This document shows positions 7,817-15,019 of a stretch of DNA of 24,737 nt, one piece after another. The stretch covers positions 1 to 24,737 of the forward strand of contig CAZRDB010000061.1 of assembly GCA_964598695.1 (NCBI GenBank), written 5' to 3'. Position numbers and translations under genes: made by a program. The DNA comes from CAZRDB01 sp964598695 (lineage in GTDB: Bacteria > Armatimonadota > Zipacnadia > UBA1398). The notes under the pieces are model-generated. The model was not told the DNA's origin, did no database searches, and was given only the letters and a program-made list of their open reading frames with translations. Position 1 is the stretch's first letter; each line of letters starts with the position of its first letter.

Positions 7817-9022
7817 ATGCGACGCACGGAGCCACACCAACCTGCCGGGTCGGCCGCGCGCGCGCTCCGCACGCTCGACCAGCTCCGCCCGCTCGTCGAG
7901 GCTCTCGCCCGTGAGTACGAGGGCGCCTGGGGCCTGCGCTGCGTGCTGACCGACGCCTCCGGCCGCAGTGTCGACGACGCCACCGCGTGTCGTCCCGGCT
8001 TCGCCCTCGAGCCCCAGTGCACCGAGGCGCGACGGCGGGCGATCCGCGAGGCCGTGCGCTGGGGCGAGCCGACCGTGCTTCTGTGCCCCGCGGGCGCGAT
8101 GCTCTGGGCCGTCCCGCTCATGGACAACGCCGCCCTCGTCGGAGGCATCGTCAGCGCCGCGTGCGACGTCGCCGGGGGGCCGGCCCCCTGCCTCACACCC
8201 GAGCAGGTGCGCGCCGCGACGCTCGACCTGCTGGCCCGTGCCGAGGCGGCCAACCTCACCAACGGCGCCCTGCTCGAGCTGCGCCGCAACGCCGCCAGCC
8301 TCGAGTCAGCCCGCGCCGAGGCCATCCACGCGGCGAAGGACCACTCGTACCAGTCGATCCGCGACCTCTACCTCATCGAGGAGCCCGGCCTGATCTCCGC
8401 GATCAAGCGGGGCGACCGCGCCGCCGCCCGCGAGATCCTCAACCGCGTGCTCGTGGGGATCTACTTCCTCGGCCGAGACCGGGCCGAGCTGCTCAAGAGC
8501 TTCCTCCTCGAACTGGTCGTCACCATGTCGCGCAGCGCCGTCGAGGCGGGCGGCGACCCGGGCCGGCTGCTCGGCGCTAACTACTCCTCGTTCGCCCGCC
8601 TCGCCGAGATCGAGGGCGAGCAGGAGCTGTGCGCCTGGCTCGTCGAGATGCTCGAGCGCGTGATGGACGCGATCCACACCCACAACAGCTACCCGATCTC
8701 CGTGCTGATCGGCGCCTCGATCCGCTACATGGAGGAGCATCTCCACGAGGACCTCTCGCGCGACGACGCCGCGCGGGTCGCCTGCCTCTCGCCGACCCAC
8801 TTCAGCCGGGTCATCAAGCAGACGTTCGGCGAGTCGTTCACCGACCTGCTCGCCCGGATGCGCATCGACCGGGCCCGCGAACTCCTGTACCTCACAGAGA
8901 AGAGCATCGTCGAGGTGAGCCTCGAGTGCGGCTTCAGCGACCAGAGCTACTTCACCAAGGTCTTCAAGAAGCACACCGGCCAGACCCCCGGTGACTACCG
9001 CAAGGCCCAGCGGCAGGTGTAG
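7817..9022 (+). CDS. PocR-domain AraC-family transcriptional regulator
   Basis: This 401-residue protein, counted from ATG 7817, has an N-terminal PocR-type sensory domain (about 18-125). The domain carries spaced cysteines (C42, C58, C68, C90) and the L-L-C-P-A-G then P-L-M-D-N-A-A-L-V-G-G-I pattern seen in that family. A helical linker follows. A C-terminal AraC DNA-binding domain (about 300-398) holds two helix-turn-helices, including L-S-P-T-H-F-S-R-V-I-K and the signature C-G-F-S-D-Q-S-Y-F-T-K-V-F-K-K-H-T-G-Q-T-P. It should bind DNA in the cytoplasm in response to a small ligand. The frame is open to 7700, but an extended -10 lies inside that extension, so 7817 is preferred although it lacks a Shine-Dalgarno. 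It is divergent from the GH116 pair, the most likely target. Confidence 0.88.
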   Translation: MRRTEPHQPAGSAARALRTLDQLRPLVEALAREYEGAWGLRCVLTDASGRSVDDATACRPGFALEPQCTEARRRAIREAVRWGEPTVLLCPAGAMLWAVPLMDNAALVGGIVSAACDVAGGPAPCLTPEQVRAATLDLLARAEAANLTNGALLELRRNAASLESARAEAIHAAKDHSYQSIRDLYLIEEPGLISAIKRGDRAAAREILNRVLVGIYFLGRDRAELLKSFLLELVVTMSRSAVEAGGDPGRLLGANYSSFARLAEIEGEQELCAWLVEMLERVMDAIHTHNSYPISVLIGASIRYMEEHLHEDLSRDDAARVACLSPTHFSRVIKQTFGESFTDLLARMRIDRARELLYLTEKSIVEVSLECGFSDQSYFTKVFKKHTGQTPGDYRKAQRQV

Positions 9023-9056
9023 CCGCGGGCGCTGGCATGCGGTCGTGGGAGGTCCC

Positions 9057-9122
9057 GCGCCCTGAAGGGCGCGGCTCCACGCCCGATCTGCAGCCGCGGG
9101 CTTCAGCCCGCGGATCCCAGAC
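9057..9122. repeat. palindromic intergenic repeat, left copy at contig end
   Basis: It starts with a 16-base hairpin, GCGCCCTGAAGGGCGC (9057-9072), then contains CCGCGGGCTTCAGCCCGCGG, a 9-bp stem with a two-base loop. Bases 9069-9122 are identical to 9223-9276 on the other side of the N gap. GC-rich hairpin repeats of this kind act as dispersed intergenic elements and can terminate or stabilise transcripts; here the element follows the AraC stop. Confidence 0.8.
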
Positions 9123-9222
9123 NNNNNNNNNNNNNNNNNNNNNNNNNNNNNNNNNNNNNNNNNNNNNNNNNNNNNNNNNNNNNNNNNNNNNNNNNNNNNN
9201 NNNNNNNNNNNNNNNNNNNNNN
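9123..9222. other. scaffold gap of exactly 100 N
   Basis: One hundred unresolved bases. The round number points to a default gap of unknown size. The 54 bases on each side are identical, so the two contigs may really overlap rather than be separated. Confidence 0.95.
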
Positions 9223-9276
9223 GCGCGGCTCCACGCCCGATCTGCAGCCGCGGGCTTCAGCCCGCGGATCCCAGAC
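9223..9276. repeat. palindromic intergenic repeat, right copy at contig start
   Basis: This is a 54-base exact copy of 9069-9122, including the 20-base hairpin CCGCGGGCTTCAGCCCGCGG. It begins at the first resolved base after the gap, so it may be the same physical copy as the left one. Confidence 0.8.
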
Positions 9277-9282
9277 GCGCGG

Positions 9283-9413
9283 AGCCTCACCCCCGGCCCT
9301 TCGGGCCACCCCCTCTCCCTCGCGCGGCTCGGGACGAGGGGGACCAACCCCTCTCATCTCGGCCGCAGGCCGAGGGGGAAGGGGTAGCGCGCAGCGCCGG
9401 GGAGGGGCGGGGC
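9283..9413. repeat. second GC-rich hairpin element, probably a dispersed repeat
   Basis: C-rich tracts in the first half (CCCCC, CCCCCTCTCCC) face G-rich tracts in the second (GAGGGGGAAGGGG, GGGGAGGGGCGGGG). Local hairpins are GGCCC-TTC-GGGCC (9295-9307) and CTCGGCC-GCA-GGCCGAG (9358-9374). The element looks non-coding and of the dispersed-repeat type. From 9414 to 9582 nothing else is recognised apart from the ribosome-binding site of the next gene. Confidence 0.5.
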
Positions 9414-9582
9414 TGGCTGTGGTGTCCGCGGGGTCCCGCCACACCGCACCAGATTCCCACCGCGCACGAGGTCACCAGAAGATGACGCCATTCTCCTCCT
9501 CCAAGCGCACGAGAGTGCCGGACCCGGGGCCGTACCCGGCGCTAGACTGCCTTCGTGGGGGTAGGCGAGGAGAGCGTGCGCG

Positions 9583-10689
9583 ATGGAACGGAACTGGTAC
9601 CTGCAACTGGCGGCCTCGGGATGCGCGATGCCCATCGCGACCGACCTGGTGCTGCGCGAGCAGCCCGATCCCGAGGAGATCCTCCTGGATGGTGTCGCCC
9701 TGGGAGGCGTCTTCGCCGAGGCGGCGCGCCGCTTCCGCACTCCCCTCGCGCTGCCGACGATGGACCTCGAGCTGGAGAAGGCGCGCCTGATGGAGCTGCT
9801 CGGCGTGCCCGAGGACGAGGCGCGCACCTTCCACTTCCCGGGTTGCCCGGGGGAGGCGACCGTTCGCGAAGCGCTACGCAAGGCCTCGCTGCCGCTCAAC
9901 CGCCGGATGGCCGCGATGGCCGGCGCGATCGCCCACGTCTCGGCCCACACCGATCTCGTTCCCGTCGGCATGTGCATCGGCCCGTTCTCGCTCATGACCA
10001 AGCTCGTGAGCGACCCCATCGTGCCGATCGCTCTTGCCGGCTCGGGGATCACCGCCGCCGAGGACGACGAGGTCCGCGCGGTGGAGCAGGCGCTCGAGAT
10101 GGCCCTGGCCGTCTGCCTCCGCTACATCGACGCCCAGATCCGCGCCGGGGCCCGCGCGATCTTCATCGCCGAGCCGGCCGCCAACCGGGTCTACCTCTCG
10201 CCCCTCCAGATCGCGGAGGGCTCCGACATCTTCGAGCGGTACGTCATGAAGCCCAACCGGCGCATCCGCTCCCTGCTAGCGGCGTGGGATGTCGACCTGC
10301 TGTTCCACTGCTGCGGCGAACTCACGGACGACATGGTCCGGTCCTTCGCCTCGCTCGACCCCGCGATCCTGAGCCTCGGTAGCTCCCGCAACCTGTGGGA
10401 GGACGCGGCGCTCGTCCCGGCCGACGTGGTGCTCTTCGGCAACTTGCCCTCGAAGCGCTTCTACTCCGATGCCGAGATCACCGTCGAGGCGGTCCGCGAG
10501 GCCTCGGCCGATCTGCTCCGCCGGATGCGCGAGACCGGACACCCGTTCATCCTCAGCAGCGAGTGCGACGTGCTGAGCGTCCATGGCTGCGAGGAGCCGA
10601 TCCACGCCAAGGTCGCCGCGATGATGGACGTCGCCGAGCCCGCCGTGGCCGCGCGCCGGAGCCAGGCGGCGCCGCAGCGGACCGCCTGA
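9583..10689 (+). CDS. uroporphyrinogen-decarboxylase-family protein, MtaA/CmuA-like
   Basis: This 368-residue protein fits the URO-D TIM-barrel superfamily (PF01208). F-H-C-C-G-E at 241-246 and S-S-E-C-D at 325-329 match the H-x-C ... C zinc-site layout of corrinoid-dependent methyltransferases such as MtaA: H242, C244 and C328. Those zinc residues are absent from true HemE, and the N-terminus lacks the HemE R-P-x-W-x-M-R-Q-A-G motif, so a heme role is unlikely. It is probably a cytoplasmic methyltransferase-like enzyme; no corrinoid protein gene is nearby and the substrate is unknown. ATG 9583 is preceded by GAGGAG about ten bases upstream. It stands alone, separated from the regulator by the repeat/gap region and from hydF by 307 bases. 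Confidence 0.82.
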   Translation: MERNWYLQLAASGCAMPIATDLVLREQPDPEEILLDGVALGGVFAEAARRFRTPLALPTMDLELEKARLMELLGVPEDEARTFHFPGCPGEATVREALRKASLPLNRRMAAMAGAIAHVSAHTDLVPVGMCIGPFSLMTKLVSDPIVPIALAGSGITAAEDDEVRAVEQALEMALAVCLRYIDAQIRAGARAIFIAEPAANRVYLSPLQIAEGSDIFERYVMKPNRRIRSLLAAWDVDLLFHCCGELTDDMVRSFASLDPAILSLGSSRNLWEDAALVPADVVLFGNLPSKRFYSDAEITVEAVREASADLLRRMRETGHPFILSSECDVLSVHGCEEPIHAKVAAMMDVAEPAVAARRSQAAPQRTA

Positions 10690-10710
10690 CCCTCCATCTG
10701 CCCGCCTCCT

Positions 10711-10747
10711 CCCGAGGCGCCGTTCGGGGAAGCCTCGGGAACGGCGC
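10711..10747 (+). other. interleaved inverted repeats (pseudoknot-like) after the URO-D gene
   Basis: CCCGAGGC (10711-10718) pairs with GCCTCGGG (10732-10739). GCGCCGTTC (10717-10725) pairs with GAACGGCGC (10739-10747). The arms alternate, so the stems either compete or form an H-type pseudoknot. It starts 22 bases after the stop at 10689 and may be a terminator. The remainder of the 307-base gap holds a GACCCGGGTC palindrome (10828-10837) and a promoter, and no gene. Confidence 0.4.
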
Positions 10748-10917
10748 GGATCCCCGCCCGGCCCCGGCAACAGCCTGACCTGCAGCAGGCGCGGGCCGGA
10801 CGGGGGCCTCCGCGCGCACGGGCAGCCGACCCGGGTCCCGACGCTCCGGCCGCGCAGCCCCGGCCTGCCGATCGTCAGAGCGACGCGGGTCTCGCACACC
10901 GACGGCCCCGCGCGGCC

Positions 10918-10946
10918 TCGACAACCCGGCACCTGCGTGTGAGAAT
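10918..10946 (+). promoter_or_regulatory. predicted sigma70-type promoter of hydF-hydE
   Basis: TCGACA (10918-10923), a 17-base spacer, then GAGAAT (10941-10946) preceded by TGT, forming an extended -10. Transcription would start near 10953, about 44 bases before the hydF ATG. The -35 differs from consensus at one base and the -10 at two. Confidence 0.45.
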
Positions 10947-10996
10947 GATTCCCAGCAGTCGCCTCCGCAGGGGATGGCCCGGAAGGTGAGTCTCGC

Positions 10997-12244
10997 ATGA
11001 GCGTCTCTGCCCCCAAGGGCATGCGCCTGCACATCGGAATCTTCGGCCGACGCAATGTCGGCAAGTCGAGCCTCCTCAACGCGATCACCCGCCAGGAGGT
11101 CTCGATCGTCTCCGAGTTCGCCGGCACCACGACCGACCCGGTCGAGAAGCCCATGGAGCTGCTCCCCCTGGGCCCCGTCCTCTTCATCGACACTGCCGGC
11201 GTCGACGATGTGGGCGCGCTCGGCGCGATGCGTGTCGCGAAGACCCGGAGCGCCATCGACCGCACCGACCTGGGAGTCCTCGTGACCGACGGCGAGTGGG
11301 GCGCCTTCGAGGAGGAGCTGCTCGGGGAGCTTACGCGGCGCGGCGTCCCCGTGGTGGCCGTGCTCAACAAGATCGATGTCGCCCCAGCCCCGCCCGGTCT
11401 GGCCGACCGGCTCCGCGAGCAGTCGGTCCGCGTGGTCGAGACCGCCGCCGCGGAGGGCCGCGGAGTCCTCGAGTTCCGGCAGGCGCTGCTCGACTCCGCG
11501 CCCGCCGACTTCGTGGACAACCCGGCGATCGTGGGCGACCTCGTGGGGCCCGGCGAGATGGCCGTCCTCGTGGTGCCGATCGACAAGGAGGCCCCCAAGG
11601 GCCGCCTGATCCTCCCCCAGGTCCAGGCGATCCGCGACCTGCTCGACTCCGACGCCTTCTGCCTCGTGACCAAGGAGCGGGAGCTACGGCTGGCCCTCAG
11701 CCGGTTGAGCGCGCCGCCCAAGCTCGTGGTGACCGACTCGCAGGCCTTCCTCAAGGTCGCGGCCGACGTCCCGCCCGAGGTCCCCATGACCGGCTTCTCG
11801 GTGTTGTTCTCGCGCTACAAGGGCGACCTCCTGACCCAAGCGCTCGGCGCCCTGGCCGTCGAGACCCTCCGGCCCGGCGACCGGGTCCTCATCGCCGAGG
11901 CCTGCAGCCACCACCCCATCGGCGAGGACATCGGGCGGGTCAAGATCCCGCGCTGGCTCACGGAGTACGTCGGCGGCGCCCTCGCCTTCGAGACGGTCCA
12001 GGGCCACGACTTCCCGGACGACGTGACCCCCTACAAGCTCGTCATCCACTGCGGCGCCTGCATGTGGAACCGTCGCGAGATGCTGAGCCGCCTGCTCCGC
12101 TGCCGCGAGCAGGGGGTACCGATCACCAACTACGGTCTGGTGATCGCCTATAGCCTGGGGATCTTCGAGCGGGCGCTGAGCCCCTTCCCCGCCGCCCTCG
12201 AGGCCTTCCCGGCCGAACGGAGGAGACGTGACGCCCATGCTTGA
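10997..12244 (+). CDS. hydF: [FeFe]-hydrogenase maturation GTPase HydF
   Basis: This 415-residue protein has an N-terminal Ras-like GTPase domain. The P-loop is G17-R-R-N-V-G22-K-S, G3 is D65-T-A-G and G4 is N124-K-I-D. A middle dimerisation region follows. The C-terminal iron-sulfur domain carries the diagnostic ligands C303-S-H305 and H351-C-G-A-C355. The C-x-H ... H-C-x-x-C layout with 45 residues between the histidines is specific to HydF, the scaffold that carries the di-iron subcluster precursor and delivers it to apo-HydA in the cytoplasm. ATG 10997 is preceded by AAGGTGAG at good spacing. The 3' end overlaps hydE, so translation is probably coupled. All key motifs are intact. Confidence 0.96.
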   Translation: MSVSAPKGMRLHIGIFGRRNVGKSSLLNAITRQEVSIVSEFAGTTTDPVEKPMELLPLGPVLFIDTAGVDDVGALGAMRVAKTRSAIDRTDLGVLVTDGEWGAFEEELLGELTRRGVPVVAVLNKIDVAPAPPGLADRLREQSVRVVETAAAEGRGVLEFRQALLDSAPADFVDNPAIVGDLVGPGEMAVLVVPIDKEAPKGRLILPQVQAIRDLLDSDAFCLVTKERELRLALSRLSAPPKLVVTDSQAFLKVAADVPPEVPMTGFSVLFSRYKGDLLTQALGALAVETLRPGDRVLIAEACSHHPIGEDIGRVKIPRWLTEYVGGALAFETVQGHDFPDDVTPYKLVIHCGACMWNRREMLSRLLRCREQGVPITNYGLVIAYSLGIFERALSPFPAALEAFPAERRRRDAHA

Positions 12245-13295
12245 CCCGGCGATGCCGCTGGCCGAGATCGAGGCCTGGCTGCGAGAGCCCGACCCCGAGC
12301 GGCTTGAGGAGCTGTGGGCCGCGGCCGACGCGATCCGGCGGGCCCACGTCGGCGAGGCGGTGCACCTGCGCGGGCTGGTCGAGGTGTCGAACTACTGCGT
12401 CCGTTCCTGCGCCTACTGCGGCCTCCGCGCGCCCAACGGCGTCGTCGAGCGCTACCGGATGACCGCGGACGAGATCCTCGAGTGCGCCCGCAAGGCAGTC
12501 GAGTTCGGCTACGGGACGCTCGTGGTGCAGTCGGGCGAGGACTACGGCATCACGCGGGAGTGGCTCGCGGAGGTCGTCCGGCGCGTCAAGGCCGAGACCC
12601 CGCTCGCCGTCACGCTCAGCCTCGGCGAGCGGCCGACCGAGGACCTCGTGGCATGGCGCGAAGCCGGCGCCGACCGCTATCTGCTCCGGCTGGAGACCTC
12701 GGACGCCGTCCTCTACGAGCGGATCCACCCCTCGCTCCCCGGCCGGCGTTCTGACCGCATCGCGATCCTCCGGGAGCTGCGCGCGCTCGGGTACGAGGTC
12801 GGCAGCGGCGTGATGACGGGCATCCCCGGCCAGAGCTACGCCTCGCTCGCGCGCGATATCGACCTCTTCCGCGAGCTGGATCTCGACATGATCGGCTGCG
12901 GCCCCTTCATCCCGCATCCCGACACCCCGCTCGGGCAGCAGGAGGGGGGCTTCGCGCCGCTCCCCGAGGGCGAGCAGGTGCCCTCGGGCGAGGAGATGAC
13001 CTACCGCGTGGTCGCGCTGGCCCGCATCGTGCGGCCCGACGCGAACATCCCGAGCACGACGGCGATCGCGACGCTCAACAAGGCGACCGGCCGCGAGCTG
13101 GGTCTCCAGCGCGGCGCCAACGTCGTGATGCCGAACCTCACCCCGCTCGCGTACCGGGAGCTGTACACGATCTACCCCGACAAAGCGTGCAGCAACGAGA
13201 CCGCCGAGCACTGCCGCTACTGCCTCGAGGGCCGGATCCTCTCGATCGGCCGTACGGTCGGCCAGGGCCAGGGCGGGCGGGGGAGCGGCCGCTAG
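12228..13295 (+). CDS. hydE: [FeFe]-hydrogenase maturation radical SAM protein HydE
   Basis: This protein of up to 355 residues has the radical SAM motif C57-V-R-S-C61-A-Y-C64 (C-x3-C-x2-C) in the N-Y-C...Y-C-G-L-R context typical of HydE/BioB-like enzymes. A second C-terminal cysteine set, C321-x7-C329-x2-C332, matches the auxiliary cluster site of HydE. The enzyme uses S-adenosylmethionine to help build the di-iron centre of [FeFe]-hydrogenase. The start is either GTG 12228, only 2-4 bases from GGAGGAG, or ATG 12237, 11-13 bases away; both overlap the hydF stop. Its own TAG (13293-13295) overlaps the stop of the convergent sulfatase. HydG is not in the window. Confidence 0.95.
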   Translation: MTPMLDPAMPLAEIEAWLREPDPERLEELWAAADAIRRAHVGEAVHLRGLVEVSNYCVRSCAYCGLRAPNGVVERYRMTADEILECARKAVEFGYGTLVVQSGEDYGITREWLAEVVRRVKAETPLAVTLSLGERPTEDLVAWREAGADRYLLRLETSDAVLYERIHPSLPGRRSDRIAILRELRALGYEVGSGVMTGIPGQSYASLARDIDLFRELDLDMIGCGPFIPHPDTPLGQQEGGFAPLPEGEQVPSGEEMTYRVVALARIVRPDANIPSTTAIATLNKATGRELGLQRGANVVMPNLTPLAYRELYTIYPDKACSNETAEHCRYCLEGRILSIGRTVGQGQGGRGSGR

Positions 13296-14734
13296 TGCCC
13301 GGTCGCCGGCCTCGCGTCGGCGGCCCAGGTCGTCTCCCAGTGCTCCTCGACGCCTGCCCGCCACTGCTCCGCGGCGGCCTGCAGTTCCGCCGTGAGCGCC
13401 GGCTCGGCCTCCGCCCGGTTGCGCACCTCTCCCGGGTCCTCGGCCAGGTTCGCGAGGTGGACGGGCGCGATCGGCTCCTCGTGCTCGACGAGCTGGCCGT
13501 TCAGCACCAGCTTCCACGGGCCCTGCCGGACCGCGGTCTGATCGCCGATCTCCCAGAACAGCCTCTCGTGGGGCGACGGCGCGCTCTCGGCGAGCAGCGG
13601 CAGCACGTCGCGGCCGTCGAGGTCATAGGCGGCGGGGTCGCCCCCGGCCGCGCGGAGGAGGGTGGGGAAGAGGTCCATCCCCGCGCCCGGCTCCCGGATC
13701 ACCTGTCCCGACGGCACCCTTTCGGGCCACGAGACCAGCGCCGGTACGCGGATCCCGCCCTCGAACAGGCTGAACTTGTGCCCCTTGAGCGGGCCCGAGG
13801 CGCCGCCGCGGTAGGGCGCCGCCGTGCCGTCGAGCCAGTTGCGGGTCTCGCGCGAGGGCCCGTTGTCGCTCTGGAAGTAGATGCACGTGCTCTCGCGCAG
13901 CCCGTGGCGCTCGAGCGCGCCCACGACCGCCCCCACGGCATCGTCGACCGCCGCCAGCATCGCGGCCATGATCCGCCGCTCGGGGGGGAGGCCCGGGAAG
14001 CGATCGAGGTACTTCCGCGGGGCGTGCATCGGGTAGTGCGGCGCGTTGAACGGAACGTACAGGAGGAAGGGCTCCCCCGTGGGCGCCGTACGGTCGATGA
14101 ACCCGACGGCGCGCTCCGCGACGCTCTCGGTGAAGTACGCGCCGTCGTCCCAAACCTCGCTCCCGTTCTCCCAGAGGTCGTGGACCGGGTCCTGGCCGCC
14201 TCCTACGCCCCAGTAGAAGATGTGGGAGTAGTAGTCGATGCACCCCGCGAGGAAGCCGTACCACTCGTCGAAGCCGTGGTGGTGCGGCCGGTGCGGCTCC
14301 GCCACGCCCAGATGCCACTTGCCGACCATCGCCGTCCGGTACCCGAGCGGCTTGAGCGCCGTCGCGAGCGTCGGGACCGACTGCGGCAGCCCGCTCGCTT
14401 GGCGGTGGCCGCCGAGGATCGACCGCACCCCGGCGCGGTAGGGATACCGGCCGGTGAGGAGAGACGCGCGGGACGGCGAGCAGACCGGGGCACTGCAGTA
14501 CCAGTCGGTGAGAAGAGCGCCCGTGCCCGCGAGCCGATCGAGGTGCGGGGTCGCGAGGTCGCGCGCACCCATGCAACCCAGATCGCCGTACCCGTGGTCA
14601 TCGGTGTAGAAGACCACGAAGCTCGGTCGAGCGGCCATACCCGTACCTCCTTGCGCCCGCGCGGAGAGGGCTCGAAGGCCAACCGTCACGCCGGCCAGCT
14701 CGTGCAGGAAACCTCGACGCGACGTTCCCGCCAT
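13292..14734 (-). CDS. Tat-exported sulfatase (type I, formylglycine-dependent)
   Basis: This 480-residue protein starts at ATG 14734, preceded by GGGAG about nine bases upstream. The N-terminus T-S-R-R-G-F-L-H-E-L plus a hydrophobic stretch is a twin-arginine signal, so the enzyme is folded before export. The alkaline-phosphatase-fold sulfatase signature is complete. D45-D46 are metal ligands. C85-S-P-S-R89 is the C-x-P-x-R sequence whose Cys is converted to formylglycine. G-K-W-H-L-G and later Q-S-D-N-G-P supply further active-site residues. It should remove sulfate from a sugar or aryl ester outside the cytoplasm; substrate unknown. No formylglycine-generating enzyme is in the window. It is divergent from a ROK regulator, and its stop shares CTAG with hydE. 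Confidence 0.93.
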   Translation of the reverse strand: MAGTSRRGFLHELAGVTVGLRALSARAQGGTGMAARPSFVVFYTDDHGYGDLGCMGARDLATPHLDRLAGTGALLTDWYCSAPVCSPSRASLLTGRYPYRAGVRSILGGHRQASGLPQSVPTLATALKPLGYRTAMVGKWHLGVAEPHRPHHHGFDEWYGFLAGCIDYYSHIFYWGVGGGQDPVHDLWENGSEVWDDGAYFTESVAERAVGFIDRTAPTGEPFLLYVPFNAPHYPMHAPRKYLDRFPGLPPERRIMAAMLAAVDDAVGAVVGALERHGLRESTCIYFQSDNGPSRETRNWLDGTAAPYRGGASGPLKGHKFSLFEGGIRVPALVSWPERVPSGQVIREPGAGMDLFPTLLRAAGGDPAAYDLDGRDVLPLLAESAPSPHERLFWEIGDQTAVRQGPWKLVLNGQLVEHEEPIAPVHLANLAEDPGEVRNRAEAEPALTAELQAAAEQWRAGVEEHWETTWAADARPATGH

Positions 14735-14881
14735 GCAGCCTGGCTCCCGACGCCGTCCCCGGCCCCATCCGTCCTGCTGTGTTGGCCCCCGGAGCACGCG
14801 ATCCCTCCCTCGTCACCACGGGCACGGGAGCCCGAAACACGCTCGTTCGCGGGATTTCTTGCGCAGTGGAGCAGATTGGCG

Positions 14882-14890
14882 TGGTATGCT
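14882..14890 (+). promoter_or_regulatory. possible extended -10 promoter of the ROK gene
   Basis: TGGTATGCT matches an extended -10 (TGn-TATGCT). The nearest -35-like TTGCGC (14859-14864) is 20 bases away, longer than ideal. It is similar in form to the TGGTATCTT element before the AraC gene. The predicted start is near 14897, leaving a leader of about 120 bases. Confidence 0.35.
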
Positions 14891-14891
14891 C

Positions 14892-14930
14892 TTGGGGTCG
14901 AGTCGCGGCGTTCGACGCCGCAAGCCCCAA
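14892..14930. promoter_or_regulatory. nested inverted repeat at the predicted ROK transcription start
   Basis: GCGGCGT-TCG-ACGCCGC (14905-14921) is a perfect 7-bp stem with a three-base loop. It is enclosed by TTGGGG (14892-14897) and CCCCAA (14925-14930). It lies between the sulfatase and the ROK regulator, directly after the likely -10 box. This suits an autoregulatory operator or a folded leader. The remaining divergent DNA (14735-14881 and 14931-15019) shows nothing else clear. Confidence 0.4.
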
Positions 14931-15019
14931 CGAGCAGGGACCGTGCGCCACCGGATCGACCCCACAGCGCTGGGGCAACGCCAGTACGCCTCGCCGTACG
15001 ATACGACAGGGATACTAGT

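Noticed and set aside
9057..9276. Two 54-base direct repeats as target-site duplications or ends of an inserted element
   Set aside because: They meet the N gap exactly at both sides, which is better explained by contig overlap; no transposase is nearby.
9583..10689. Heme-biosynthesis HemE
   Set aside because: It has the zinc-ligand layout of MtaA-type proteins, lacks the HemE N-terminal motif, and no heme genes are nearby.
10748..10917. Possible riboswitch or small RNA in the GC-rich gap before hydF
   Set aside because: No recognisable riboswitch core; only short palindromes expected by chance at this base composition.
13187..15019. Long open frame reading into the ROK gene from inside hydE and across the sulfatase
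   Set aside because: It is antisense to the sulfatase, whose motifs are unmistakable, and has a biased Arg/Pro/Val-rich composition. Only the part from GTG 15020 resembles a protein family.
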